Source: an uncultured Albidovulum sp. (lineage in GTDB: Bacteria > Pseudomonadota > Alphaproteobacteria > Rhodobacterales > Rhodobacteraceae). From it: a stretch of DNA of 53,874 bases. The stretch spans positions 1 to 53,874 of the forward strand of contig CAJYAD010000024.1 in NCBI GenBank assembly GCA_913064775.1, written 5' to 3'. The notes beneath the pieces are model-generated. The model saw only the letters and a list, made by a program, of their open reading frames with translations. It had not been told where the DNA came from and searched no databases. A program made the position numbers and the translations under genes. This document shows, piece after piece, positions 1 to 8,600 of the stretch (its first letter is position 1; the number at the start of each line of letters is the position of its first letter).

Positions 1-680
1 CAATTTCATGATTGGTCCCTCGGCCTGACAGTTTGCTCATTTGTTTGCGCGGGTCACCGGGTCTGTCATGGCCGGTCCGCCTGCGGTGACGCTGCCGCTT
101 ATGGGCGACGGCGTGCCCGATCCGGTCACGCGGGCCGGATCCTCAGATCTGTATCCCGCTTCGCGAGATATTGGAGCTTACAAATCCGTAAACTCTGCTC
201 ACCATTCAATATTCTCACCGAAACGCGCATCGGCGTGATCGGTCGTCAGGTTCGGGCAGCTTGCAAAGCATGTCCCGCCGCTGGTCGCTTTGAATTGCCG
301 CCATCCGCAAACCTTTCCTGGCTGCGCAAGGGGCGTTGTCCGACCCGCGCGCCTGATCCGAGTGGCCCAGGTTGCGCCATCCGCTTGTCGGGCGGTCTTC
401 CGGGGCCTTACGGATTGTTAAGCGGGACATTTTGGTCCCCGCATCCGGAGCACCCGGCTTGAATCAGCGCGGGGCGGATCGGGTAAGGCTTGCTGTGGAA
501 CGGAGCGCGGCTTCCAGTCCCCGGGGCAGAAAACACGCCCACCGACCCTTGGCCGGCGCGTCTCATTCAGCCTCGCCGGGGGTCGTACCCTGTGCCGAAT
601 TTTAAAGTGGTGCAGTCGCGCACCCCCGCCAAAGGGCGTGCCGCAGGCCTTGCCTGACCGGCGAAAGCCGGCGGCGCGGG
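1..680. other. No supported gene in the first 680 bases
   Basis: Only short overlapping open frames occur here. Their translations are arginine- and proline-rich and look like none of the families I know, as expected for chance frames in GC-rich DNA. The stretch is less GC-biased around 150-230 than elsewhere. It may hold the end of a gene or a decayed element beginning left of the window. The only structure I can point to is a small hairpin at 658-671, next to the histidine kinase stop. Confidence 0.4.
658..671 (-). terminator. Small hairpin behind the histidine kinase gene
   Basis: Arms CCGGC and GCCGG surround a GAAA tetraloop, about 10 bases past the stop of the minus-strand kinase. GNRA-type loops with GC arms are stable, so it could help end or protect the transcript. 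No clear T-tract follows on the minus strand, so termination is uncertain. Confidence 0.3.
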
Positions 681-1796
681 CTAGACGGAAACGGGAGGAT
701 CCGGCATCGGCAGCGGAAACGACAGCGTGAAGGTCGACCCTTCCCCCAGCACGCTGTCGACGCGAACCGTACCGCCATGGGCCTCGACGATCTTCTTGGT
801 GATCGCAAGCCCCAGCCCGGTGCTCTTCTCGCCCGCGGTCGGGGTCGAGCTGAGCTTTTCAAACGGCATGAAGAGCCGGCCGATCTCTTCGGTTGCGATC
901 CCCTGGCCGAAGTCGCGCACCGTAAGATCCAGCGACGCACCTTTCCGCCGCACCGAGGTTTCGACCATGCTGCCCGGCGGGGAATACTTCACCGCATTGG
1001 TCAGCAGATTGTCGATCGCCTGCGACAGACGGTCTGGGTCCAGCTCGATCTCGGTGTCGTCGTCCACCTCGCATGACAGCCGGATCGCCTTTTGCTCGGC
1101 GTTGATCGACACTAGGCCGGTGCGCTCGGTCAAAAGCGCGCCCAGGCTGCCGGCCCGCCGCTTCAGGCTGAATTCGCTGCTCTCGATCGCCGAGACGTCC
1201 AGCAAATCGTTGAGCAGCGCCAGCATCTGGTCGCTGGTGCGCGAGATCATTTCAAGGAACCGCGCCTTCTTGCCGTCCTCCAGCTCAAGCGTCAGGATCA
1301 TGTTGGCCAACCCGTGGATCGCGCCGATCGGGTTGCGCAGGTCATGCGCCGCCATGCCGAGAAAGCGGTTCTTGATCTCGTTCAGCTCGCGCAGCTCGGC
1401 CTCGACACGCTTTAGCTTGGTGACGTCGTTGAAGGCGAAAAGCAGCAGATCTTCGTCATCGATCAGGATCGGGGCTAGCGAGGCGAGGCCGCAAAGGACG
1501 GTGTCGTCCCGGCCCCGAAGGCGCAGTTCGAAATCGCGCACCTCGTCATTCATCGACAGCTCGACCATCAGGTTCTGGCGTTCCTCGTGGTCGACGAAGA
1601 AGCCCTCCCAGTCTTCGCCCAGCAGGTCTACGCCGTCGACGCCGAAGGCCTCGTTGAAGTAGCGATTTGAAAACACCACCCGCCCGTCCTGAAAGCGGAT
1701 CACCAGGATCCCCGCAGGCACCATATCGTTGAAGATCCGCAGCTTGCTGTCGGCCGCAAGCATGGTTTCGAATGAGGAATTGCGCTTCTGGGTCAT
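681..1796 (-). CDS. Soluble PAS-domain sensor histidine kinase
   Basis: The 371-residue protein has a PAS-like sensor at about residues 18-125, a HisKA dimerisation domain with the phospho-accepting His151 in the H-box (AAHDLRNP), and a C-terminal HATPase_c domain. The N-box (DNLLTNAVKYSP), G1 (DFGQG) and G2 (STGLGLAI) motifs are intact. There is no signal peptide or membrane segment, so it should sense a cytosolic cue. No response regulator is encoded next to it, so it is an orphan kinase or its partner lies outside the window. An inverted repeat lies 55 bases upstream of its start. Kinase assignment is secure; the signal and partner are unknown. Confidence 0.93.
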   Translation of the reverse strand: MTQKRNSSFETMLAADSKLRIFNDMVPAGILVIRFQDGRVVFSNRYFNEAFGVDGVDLLGEDWEGFFVDHEERQNLMVELSMNDEVRDFELRLRGRDDTVLCGLASLAPILIDDEDLLLFAFNDVTKLKRVEAELRELNEIKNRFLGMAAHDLRNPIGAIHGLANMILTLELEDGKKARFLEMISRTSDQMLALLNDLLDVSAIESSEFSLKRRAGSLGALLTERTGLVSINAEQKAIRLSCEVDDDTEIELDPDRLSQAIDNLLTNAVKYSPPGSMVETSVRRKGASLDLTVRDFGQGIATEEIGRLFMPFEKLSSTPTAGEKSTGLGLAITKKIVEAHGGTVRVDSVLGEGSTFTLSFPLPMPDPPVSV

Positions 1797-1850
1797 CTAG
1801 GTCCGATCGTGGCGCGCACCAAGCGGTGACGCGCACAAGGGTGGATTTTT

Positions 1851-1871
1851 GATGTTACAATACTCAACATC
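1851..1871. promoter_or_regulatory. Inverted repeat upstream of the histidine kinase
   Basis: GATGTT and AACATC form perfect 6-base arms around an AT-rich 9-base centre, in an AT-rich patch of otherwise GC-rich DNA. It lies 55 bases before the kinase start, where a regulator would overlap the promoter. No protein can be assigned to it. Confidence 0.35.
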
Positions 1872-2183
1872 TGGCATCGGTCAACGAAAGTCGGAACCTC
1901 CGCTGCCGAAAGCTGTCGGGCCGCGCACGCCCCCGGGCCGCGACCGCCCGATCGCCGGCCAGATGAAGGCCCGCCCCCGCCCCTAGGGCCAGCGCATCCG
2001 GCGCGCGACGCCTTTCGCCACGCGCCCGCCCCATCGGGCGCGGCGGCGCGTCGGCGATTTCCATTTTTCTCTTGCCAGAGCGAAATTGCCAGAGGAAGCT
2101 GCCGGCAAGTGACGGCGTGCCGCCCTGGTACCCTGCGTCACGTTCCGGTCGAGGTGGGCGCCCGGCGGCCACGCATCGGAGCG

Positions 2184-2203
2184 TTGATCGGAGCGACGAT
2201 CAA
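2184..2203. promoter_or_regulatory. Candidate operator of the first ABC importer operon
   Basis: TTGATCG and CGATCAA are perfect 7-base arms separated by 6 bases, a 20-base site about 110 bases upstream of the binding-protein start. Geometry and position suit a dimeric repressor or activator such as a LacI- or GntR-type protein. No such regulator gene adjoins it. Confidence 0.4.
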
Positions 2204-2313
2204 ACTCCCCTCGGGGAAACTTCGCGCCGATGCGGCAATTGGGGCAAGCTGTCACTTCAATGTTAAGAAGTCGTGCCAAGGAGGCGCGACCACGCCGAAA
2301 AGGGGAGTAATCC

Positions 2314-3408
2314 ATGGCATCGCATATCACTCGTCGTACCATCCTGAAGGGCAGCGCCGCGCTTGGCATCCTGTCCGCTCTGCCCGGCGTCGCGCTGGCA
2401 GAGGGCATGGAGGACCTGATCGCCGCCGCGAAGAAGGAAGGCAAGCTGAACACCATCGCGCTGCCGCCCGATTGGGCGAACTACGGCAAGATGATGAAGG
2501 CCTTCACCGAGAAGTACGGCATTCCCATCAACAACGCCTCGCCCAACGCCTCTTCGGCGCAGGAACTGCAGGCGGTCAAGTCGACCCGCGGTCAGGACCG
2601 TGCCGTCGACGTGGTCGATGTCGGCCCGTCCTTCGCGCTGATCGGCCAGACGCAGAAGCTGTTCACGCCCTACAAGGTCTCGACCTGGGACACGATCCCG
2701 GACGACATGAAGGACAAGGACGGCTACTGGTACGGCGACTACTTCGGCGTCGTGTCCTTCGGCGTGAACACCAAGGTGGTGAAGAACGTCCCGCAGACCT
2801 GGGCCGACCTGTTGAAGCCCGAATACAAGAACATGATCGCGCTGAACGGCAACCCGCTGAGCGCCGGCGCGGCCTTCGGCGGCGTCTTCGCGGCGGCGCT
2901 GGGCAACGGCGGCTCGCTTGACGACATCAAGCCGGGCGTCGAGTTCTTCGCCAAGCTTGCCAAGTCGGGCAACTTCATCCCGGTCGGCGTGACCCCGGCG
3001 ACGCTGGAATCGGGTCAGACCCCGATCGCGATCAACTGGGACTACCTGAACCTCGGCTACCGCGACAAGTTCGAGGGCAAGGCCCCGATCGAGGTGGTGG
3101 TGCCGGCGGACGGCGTGTTCGGCAACTTCTACGCCCAGGCGATCAGCGCCTTCGCGGCCAACCCCGAAGCCGCCAAGCTGTGGGAAGAATTCGTCTATTC
3201 CGACGAAGGCCAGCTGATCTATCTGGAAGGCTATGCCCACCCGGCGCGGTTCAACGATCTGGCCAAGCGTGGCAAGATCCCGGCCGATCTGGAAGCCAAG
3301 ATGCCGCCGTCGAAGTTCTACACCCACGTGAAGTTCCCGACCCAGGCGCAGCAGAAAGCAGCGCAGAAGGTGCTTCAGGAAAACTGGCAGTCGATGGTCG
3401 GCCAGTAA
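2314..3408 (+). CDS. ABC transporter substrate-binding protein (polyamine/iron-type)
   Basis: Periplasmic binding protein of 364 residues, first gene of a four-gene importer operon. The N-terminus has a twin-arginine motif (TRRTILKG) followed by a hydrophobic stretch ending in ALA, so it is probably exported by Tat and cleaved near residue 29. The rest fits the extracellular solute-binding family that includes PotD- and FbpA-like proteins. The start has a GGGGAG ribosome site about 8 bases upstream. Neighbours are two permeases and a PotA-like ATPase. The substrate cannot be read from sequence: polyamine, ferric iron, thiamine and 2-aminoethylphosphonate carriers all share this architecture. 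Confidence 0.9.
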   Translation: MASHITRRTILKGSAALGILSALPGVALAEGMEDLIAAAKKEGKLNTIALPPDWANYGKMMKAFTEKYGIPINNASPNASSAQELQAVKSTRGQDRAVDVVDVGPSFALIGQTQKLFTPYKVSTWDTIPDDMKDKDGYWYGDYFGVVSFGVNTKVVKNVPQTWADLLKPEYKNMIALNGNPLSAGAAFGGVFAAALGNGGSLDDIKPGVEFFAKLAKSGNFIPVGVTPATLESGQTPIAINWDYLNLGYRDKFEGKAPIEVVVPADGVFGNFYAQAISAFAANPEAAKLWEEFVYSDEGQLIYLEGYAHPARFNDLAKRGKIPADLEAKMPPSKFYTHVKFPTQAQQKAAQKVLQENWQSMVGQ

Positions 3409-3409
3409 C

Positions 3410-4315
3410 GTGACGGATCTTACCTCAGCCGGCGGCGCCCTGCGCCGCCGACCGAAGCAGCGCGCCGGCCTTGCCGGCGCGCTGCCCGTTTTCTTCATCG
3501 GGCTGTTCTTCATCTACGTCTTGGCCTTCCTTGGCGGGCCGGCGCTGTCGATCCTGTTCCAGGCCTTCCGCTCTTCCACCGGCCATTTCACCACCCAATA
3601 TGTCGATCAGCTGTTCGGCCATTACTACGCCAAGACCTATGCGACGACGGCCGCGCTGTCGGCGGTGACGGCGCTGATCGGGGTGGTCGCGGGCCTGCTG
3701 ACCGCCTATCAGATCCAGCGCCAAAGCACGCCCGGATGGCTGCGCAACGCGGTGAACTCATTTTCCGGGGTGGCGGCCAACTTCGCCGGCATCCCGCTGG
3801 CTTTCGCCTTCATCTCGACGCTGGGCACGCAGGGCATGCTGACGCTCTGGCTCAAGGCGGCCGGGATCGACATCTACGGCGCCGGCTTCTCGCTGTTCTC
3901 GTTCTGGGGGCTGGTGCTGACCTACCTGTATTTCCAGATCCCGCTGATGGTGATCATCATCACCCCCGCCCTGCAGGGCATGCGCCGCGAATGGCGCGAG
4001 GCCGCGATGGGGCTGGGCGGCAATGGCTGGCACTACTGGCGCCATGTCGGCATCCCGATCCTGACGCCCTCGGTGCTGGCCTCGTTCATCCTGCTGTTCG
4101 GCAACGCCTTCGCCTCCTACGCCACGCCTTACGCACTGACCTCGGGGCTGGTGCCGCTGGTGCCGATCGAGATCGGCAACCTGATGTCGGGCAACGTGAT
4201 CGCCGATCCGCAGCTGGGCAACGCGCTGTCGCTGGGCATGATCGTGGTGATGGGCGCGGCGATGACGCTTTACACTCTCTTGCAACGTTGGACGGGCCGA
4301 TGGCAGAAGCGATAG
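3410..4315 (+). CDS. ABC transporter permease (first of two)
   Basis: Inner-membrane permease of 301 residues with about six hydrophobic segments, the first at residues 24-45. A region near residues 190-215 (EWREAAMGLGGNGWHYWRHV) matches the EAA loop that contacts the ATPase. It starts with GTG one base after the stop of the binding protein, so translation is probably coupled. It should pair with the next permease as a heterodimer, as in PotB/PotC systems. Confidence 0.9.
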   Translation: MTDLTSAGGALRRRPKQRAGLAGALPVFFIGLFFIYVLAFLGGPALSILFQAFRSSTGHFTTQYVDQLFGHYYAKTYATTAALSAVTALIGVVAGLLTAYQIQRQSTPGWLRNAVNSFSGVAANFAGIPLAFAFISTLGTQGMLTLWLKAAGIDIYGAGFSLFSFWGLVLTYLYFQIPLMVIIITPALQGMRREWREAAMGLGGNGWHYWRHVGIPILTPSVLASFILLFGNAFASYATPYALTSGLVPLVPIEIGNLMSGNVIADPQLGNALSLGMIVVMGAAMTLYTLLQRWTGRWQKR

Positions 4316-5169
4316 CATTTCCCCCCGGCGCCGATGTCGCCCCGCCGGCCCCACCCGCCCCCGCGGGGCGTGGGCGGCGCCGGCCGAACGTGATGTCGGT
4401 GATCTGGATCATCATCGTCGCCACCTTCTTCCTGCTGCCGCTGCTGGGCACGGCGGTCTTCAGCCTCTGGGCCGGCGGCGACCGCTACAACCTGACGAAC
4501 TATGCCGCGCTGGTGAAGACCCCCGAGGTCTGGGCCTCGCTGTGGCTGTCGGTGCAGCTGGCGGTCTACACGGTGGTGATCTCGCTGACGCTGCTGATCC
4601 CGACGGTGCTGTTCGTGCGGCTGCGCGCGCCCTGGCTGCGCCCGGTGCTCGAGGTGATCTCGGTGATGCCCTTCGTGATCCCGCCGATCGCGCTGATCCA
4701 GGGGCTGACCGGCCTTTATTCGGTGCCCGACGCGCCGCTGGCGATGCCGATCTGGTTCGTATCACGGCCCGAATTCATGGTGATCGGCTATGTGATCCTG
4801 TCGCTGCCCTACAGCTACCGGGCGCTTGACGTGGGCATCAGCGCGCTGGATGTCTCGACGCTGACCCAGGCGGCGCTAAGCCTTGGCGCCAGCTGGGCGC
4901 AGATCTTCACCCGGGTGATCATCCCCAATCTGCGCACCGCGATCCTTGGTGCGACACTTCTGACCTTCGCGATCGTGCTGGGTGAATTCGTCTTCGCCAA
5001 CATCCTGCTGTTCAACACTTTCGCGGTCTACATCAACTATATCGGCCAGGTGAACGGCACCGAGGCGGCAGCGCTGTCGCTGTTCTCGTTCTTCGTGACC
5101 TGGCTCGGCATGCTCGGCATCCTTGCAGGGGGCGGCCGGGGACAAGTTCGTACAGGAGGCGTTGGCTGA
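4300..5169 (+). CDS. ABC transporter permease (second of two)
   Basis: I start this gene at the ATG at 4300, inside the end of the first permease (16-base overlap), because homology-like sequence begins there; the open frame upstream is a shadow. The 289-residue protein has a proline-rich cytosolic N-terminus, then about six membrane segments and an EAA-like loop (TQAALSLGASWAQIFTRVI). It ends in TGATG, sharing bases with the ATPase start. The last 12 residues are glycine-rich and follow a run of five G. Losing one G would give a different, longer tail, so a small frameshift there is possible, though the coupled stop/start argues against it. Confidence 0.87.
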   Translation: MAEAIAFPPGADVAPPAPPAPAGRGRRRPNVMSVIWIIIVATFFLLPLLGTAVFSLWAGGDRYNLTNYAALVKTPEVWASLWLSVQLAVYTVVISLTLLIPTVLFVRLRAPWLRPVLEVISVMPFVIPPIALIQGLTGLYSVPDAPLAMPIWFVSRPEFMVIGYVILSLPYSYRALDVGISALDVSTLTQAALSLGASWAQIFTRVIIPNLRTAILGATLLTFAIVLGEFVFANILLFNTFAVYINYIGQVNGTEAAALSLFSFFVTWLGMLGILAGGGRGQVRTGGVG

Positions 5170-6242
5170 TGGCCCGCTTGGAAATTCGTGACGTCAACAA
5201 ATCCTACGGTGTCCAGCATGTGCTGCGCGACGCCGGGCTGCAATTCATCGAGGGAGAGCTGGTGACGCTGCTCGGCCCCTCGGGCTGCGGCAAGACCACA
5301 CTTCTGCGCATCATCGCGGGGCTGGAAACCGCCGATTCCGGCGCCGTGCTGCTGGATGGCACCGACATCACGCCGATGCCGCCCAACAAGCGCAACATGG
5401 GCATGGTGTTCCAGGCCTATTCGCTGTTTCCCAACATGAGCGCCGCCGACAACGTCGCTTTCGGGCTGCATGTGCGCGGCGCCGAAAAGGGGGGCCGGCA
5501 GCACCGCGTGGGCGAATTGCTGGACATGGTGGGCCTGTCGGCCTTCGCGCAGAAATACCCCCATCAGCTTTCGGGCGGCCAGCAGCAGCGCGTCGCACTG
5601 GCGCGGGCGCTGGCGATCCGGCCCGACCTGCTGCTGCTGGATGAGCCACTCTCGGCGCTTGACGCCCGTGTCCGGGTGCAGCTGCGCGACGAGATCCGAC
5701 GGATCCACGAGGAAACCGGCGTGACCACGATCTTCGTCACCCACGACCAGGAAGAAGCGCTGTCGATCTCGGACCGGGTCGCGGTGATGAACCGGGGACA
5801 GATCGACCAGTTCGACAGCCCCCATGCGATCTATCAGCGCCCGGCCACGCCCTTCGTCGCCGGCTTCATCGGGGTTTCCAGCTGTCTCAGCGCCACCGTG
5901 GTCGAGGCCGGGATGGTGCGCGTCGAGGCCGAAACCTTCGCCGCCCCCGCCGCCCGGGGGCTGGCTGCGGGGACCGCCGTCTCGATCTACCTGCGCCCCG
6001 AAGACGTGCGGCTGCGGGCCACCGCCGGGGCGCCGCAGCCGACCGCGGGCCGGCGCGGCACGGTCCGGACCCATACCTTCATGGGGGCGCTGACGCGGGT
6101 GACGGTACGGCTTGCCAACGGCTCGGACATCTTCGCCGATCTGGCGACGCCCGAGGCCGGCGATTTCCCCGCCGGCGCCGAGATCGCCGTCGACTGGAAC
6201 GCCGACCGCGCCCAGGTGCTGCCGGCAGCGCGCGAGGGCTGA
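5169..6242 (+). CDS. ABC transporter ATP-binding protein, PotA-like
   Basis: ATPase subunit of 357 residues. Walker A (GPSGCGKTT), signature (LSGGQQQRVALARAL), Walker B (LLLLDEPLSALD) and the H-loop (FVTHDQEEAL) are all present. Residues after about 240 form the C-terminal TOBE-type regulatory domain usual in polyamine/iron/sugar importers of this class. It is last in the operon and overlaps the permease stop by one base. A strong AGGAGG ribosome site lies inside the permease end. Confidence 0.93.
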   Translation: MARLEIRDVNKSYGVQHVLRDAGLQFIEGELVTLLGPSGCGKTTLLRIIAGLETADSGAVLLDGTDITPMPPNKRNMGMVFQAYSLFPNMSAADNVAFGLHVRGAEKGGRQHRVGELLDMVGLSAFAQKYPHQLSGGQQQRVALARALAIRPDLLLLDEPLSALDARVRVQLRDEIRRIHEETGVTTIFVTHDQEEALSISDRVAVMNRGQIDQFDSPHAIYQRPATPFVAGFIGVSSCLSATVVEAGMVRVEAETFAAPAARGLAAGTAVSIYLRPEDVRLRATAGAPQPTAGRRGTVRTHTFMGALTRVTVRLANGSDIFADLATPEAGDFPAGAEIAVDWNADRAQVLPAAREG

Positions 6243-6269
6243 GGTCGGGCGCGCACCCTCCGGCGCCCA

Positions 6270-6284
6270 GCGGCCCAAGCGGGG
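6270..6284. repeat. Short dispersed intergenic repeat, copy 1
   Basis: The 15 bases GCGGCCCAAGCGGGG recur at 26678-26692. Both copies lie within 45 bases downstream of a gene stop, so they may belong to an intergenic element. The match is short and GC-rich, so chance is not excluded. Confidence 0.3.
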
Positions 6285-6431
6285 CGTGCGCCTGCCCGTG
6301 GGGTGGCGCGCCCTGCCCTTTCCGCGTCGCCATTTATCGCGGCAAGGGACTGCCCAAGCACAGGCGTGATCGAGCGCCCCAAAGCGCCAACCCGCCGGTA
6401 CGGGCGGCGCGCACCGGGCGGCAGCAGGGCC

Positions 6432-7352
6432 CTAGCGGCTGGGGTGGCCCATCACCTGGTTCTGCGGCGTCAGGAACAGCTGGCGGAAATAGCCGATCAA
6501 GGTTTCCGCCGCCGGGCTTTGCGCGCGGTGGCGGCCCCAGGCCAGGCCCACATCCATCGTCGGGATGGCATTTTGCGGCACCATCGTCAGGATCCGCCGC
6601 CCCTCCAGCGACCAGGGCCGGTAGACCATATCCGACAGGATCGTCACCCCCGAGCCATTCGCCACCATCGAGCGCACCGCCTCGACCGAAGAGGTCCGCA
6701 CCTGCACATCGGGACGGTGGTGGGTCTGGGTCCAGTAGCGCATCGCGGTATGCGCCGCCTCGTCGATGGTCAGCATGATATATGGCTCCCGCGCAATATC
6801 GCCGAAATCGATGTCGTCGCGCTGGCTGAGCGGATGGCCATTGGGCAGCCACAGCCGCCGGGCCGAGCGCAGCAGCGTCTCGACATGCAGCGCCGGGTTG
6901 GCGGTGTTCGAGGTCAGCATGATCGCCAGATCGTAGCGCCCGGTCGCCAGCCCCTCCTCGATCGCCTCTCGGTTCAGCTCATGCACCTGTACCTCAAGCG
7001 CCGGGTAGAAGCGGCGCAGGCGTTCCAGATGATAGGGCAGGAAATAACCGATCACCGTATAGGTCGCGGCGATGCTGATCTTGCCGCCCGTCGTCCGGGT
7101 GCGGCGGGTCAGCTGCCGCGCCTCATCCAGCTTTTGCAGCACCTCATAGCACGACCCCAGCAATTCGCGCCCTTCCGCCGTCAGCTCCATCCCGTGGCTG
7201 GTGCGGGCGAACAGCGGGGTGTTGAACTCGGCCTCCAGCGCCTTGATCGCGGCGGTGACCGAGCTTTGCGAAATGTTCATCGCCAGCGCGGCGCGGCTGA
7301 CCTGGCCGGTTTCGGCGGTGGCGACGTAATAGCGAATCTGACGAATGTTCAT
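6432..7352 (-). CDS. LysR-family transcriptional regulator of the pxp operon
   Basis: Regulator of 306 residues: N-terminal winged helix-turn-helix (about 1-60, with SRAALAMNISQSSVTAAIKALE as the recognition region) and a LysR substrate-binding domain (about 90-295). I start it at MNIRQIRYY at 7352; the open frame continues far upstream but only as a shadow of pxpA. It is divergent from pxpA with a 216-base spacer holding two palindromes, the usual layout for a LysR activator and its target. The effector may be 5-oxoproline or a related compound (inference). Confidence 0.92.
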   Translation of the reverse strand: MNIRQIRYYVATAETGQVSRAALAMNISQSSVTAAIKALEAEFNTPLFARTSHGMELTAEGRELLGSCYEVLQKLDEARQLTRRTRTTGGKISIAATYTVIGYFLPYHLERLRRFYPALEVQVHELNREAIEEGLATGRYDLAIMLTSNTANPALHVETLLRSARRLWLPNGHPLSQRDDIDFGDIAREPYIMLTIDEAAHTAMRYWTQTHHRPDVQVRTSSVEAVRSMVANGSGVTILSDMVYRPWSLEGRRILTMVPQNAIPTMDVGLAWGRHRAQSPAAETLIGYFRQLFLTPQNQVMGHPSR

Positions 7353-7466
7353 CCGGCCCCCGAAACCGCCGCCGAAACAGGCAGGCGCGACACCAAAGAT
7401 ACCCGCGAGATCCATGACAACGCGTTGAAGTTTCACGATGCCGACGCAAGCCCTACCCACCCATAG

Positions 7467-7483
7467 TATCGAATTTTCCGATA
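7467..7483. promoter_or_regulatory. LysR-type palindrome 1 before pxpA
   Basis: TATCG and CGATA arms enclose AATTTTC, giving a 17-base interrupted dyad with the T-N11-A form of LysR sites. It lies 85 bases before the pxpA start and 115 bases before the regulator start. Confidence 0.5.
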
Positions 7484-7487
7484 ATGT

Positions 7488-7502
7488 GCATTTCACAAAT
7501 GC
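7488..7502. promoter_or_regulatory. Palindrome 2 before pxpA
   Basis: GCATTT and AAATGC are perfect arms around CAC (15 bases), starting 4 bases after palindrome 1 and 66 bases before pxpA. The pair could be the recognition and activation sites of the adjacent LysR protein, although the two sequences differ. Confidence 0.45.
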
Positions 7503-7568
7503 TAATTTACAAACCCCCTGACCTGACCAACCCTGAATGGGACGGGTGGATGGCAAGGCATTGAACGC

Positions 7569-8342
7569 ATGATCAGCATGGTCGACCTCAATTGCGACAT
7601 GGGCGAGGGCTTTGGCCAATGGGTCCTGTCCGAAGCCCCGGACGAGGCGCTGATGGCGCTGATTTCCTCGGCCAATATCGCCACCGGATTTCATGCGGGC
7701 GACCCGAATTCGATGGATCGGGTGGCGCGGCTGGCAAAGGAATTCGGCGTCGGCATCGGCGCCCATCCGGGCTATCGCGACCTGCAGGGGTTCGGCCGCC
7801 GCACCATCGGCGCGCGCCCAGAGGAACTGATCAACGACATCCTCTATCAGATCGGCGCGCTGCGCGAATTCGGCCGCCGCTACGGGCTGGGCCTGCAACA
7901 TGTCAAACTGCACGGCGCGCTCTACATGGAGGCCGCCGTCAATCCCGCCCTGTCCGAGGCGCTGGTCGATGCGCTGGCGCGCACCTGCCCCGATGCGCTG
8001 ATCTTCTGCATGGCGGGGTCTCAGACCGAAAAGGCGGCGCGCGCGGCGGGCCACGGCTTGGTGCGCGAATTCTACGCCGACCGCGACTACGACGATTCCG
8101 GCTCTATCGTCTTCGCGCGCAAGGTGGTGCGCCCCGATCCGCAGGCGCTGGCCGACAAATGCCTGCGCGCCTGCCGCGACGGCTCGGTCGAGACCGTCAC
8201 CGGCAACACGATCGAGATCCCGTTTGACTCGATCTGCTTTCATTCCGACACGCCCGGCGCGCTGGAAATCGGCACCGCGATCCGCACCACCCTGACCGAG
8301 AATGGCATCACCATCGCCCCGGCGGCGAACGTGATACACTAG
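7569..8342 (+). CDS. pxpA: 5-oxoprolinase subunit PxpA (LamB/YcsF family)
   Basis: Cytosolic protein of 257 residues, the normal family length, beginning with the hallmark [11 protein letters not shown] and containing GFHAGDP and GAHPGYRD. In E. coli PxpA works with PxpB and PxpC in ATP-dependent opening of 5-oxoproline to glutamate. It heads an operon of five tightly packed genes (pxpA, biotin carrier, biotin carboxylase, pxpB, pxpC). An in-frame ATG at 7578 is an alternative start; AAGG near 7555 favours 7569. Confidence 0.93.
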   Translation: MISMVDLNCDMGEGFGQWVLSEAPDEALMALISSANIATGFHAGDPNSMDRVARLAKEFGVGIGAHPGYRDLQGFGRRTIGARPEELINDILYQIGALREFGRRYGLGLQHVKLHGALYMEAAVNPALSEALVDALARTCPDALIFCMAGSQTEKAARAAGHGLVREFYADRDYDDSGSIVFARKVVRPDPQALADKCLRACRDGSVETVTGNTIEIPFDSICFHSDTPGALEIGTAIRTTLTENGITIAPAANVIH

Positions 8343-8365
8343 CCGATCAACGAATGGAGACCGCC

Positions 8366-8599
8366 ATGACAGAGATCCCCTCGCCCCTTCCCGGCACCTT
8401 CTACCAAAAGCCCGCCCCCGATCAGCCGCCGTTCAAGGCGACGGGCGATGCGGTGGCCGCCGATGACACGATCGGCCTTGTCGAGGTGATGAAGACCTTC
8501 ATCGAGGTGAAGGCCGAGGTCACCGGCAGTTTCGCGGGCTACATCGCCGAAGACGCCGCGCCGGTGCAGGCGGGCGATCCGCTGGCGAAGGTGAAGTAA
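8366..8599 (+). CDS. Biotin carboxyl carrier protein, short form
   Basis: A 77-residue protein that is essentially one biotinyl domain. The biotinylation site is Lys43 in EVMKT, against the usual EAMKM/EVMKT, with the lipoyl/biotinyl fold pattern around it (LPGTFY at the start, AGDPLAKVK at the end). Typical AccB proteins are about 150 residues with a proline/alanine-rich arm, which is missing here. I start at 8366 because GGAGA precedes it; an in-frame ATG at 8354 is possible. It sits between pxpA and the biotin carboxylase, one base before the latter, so the two should form a carboxylase pair. Confidence 0.9.
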   Translation: MTEIPSPLPGTFYQKPAPDQPPFKATGDAVAADDTIGLVEVMKTFIEVKAEVTGSFAGYIAEDAAPVQAGDPLAKVK

Positions 8600-8600
8600 G

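Larger units (their letters stand above)
1797..2313. other. 517-base intergenic region with two inverted repeats
   Basis: This divergent spacer separates the kinase gene (minus) from the ABC importer (plus), so it should carry promoters for both. I see the inverted repeat at 1851-1871 on the kinase side and one at 2184-2203 on the importer side, plus a small TCCCC/GGGGA hairpin at 2206-2217. The GC-rich centre (about 1900-2080) holds open frames that look like chance frames. Confidence 0.6.

Noticed and set aside
5125-5169. Frameshift at the end of the second permease gene
   Set aside because: A +/-1 change in the G-run would give another tail, but the present frame ends in TGATG coupled to the ATPase start and includes its AGGAGG site, as expected for an intact operon.
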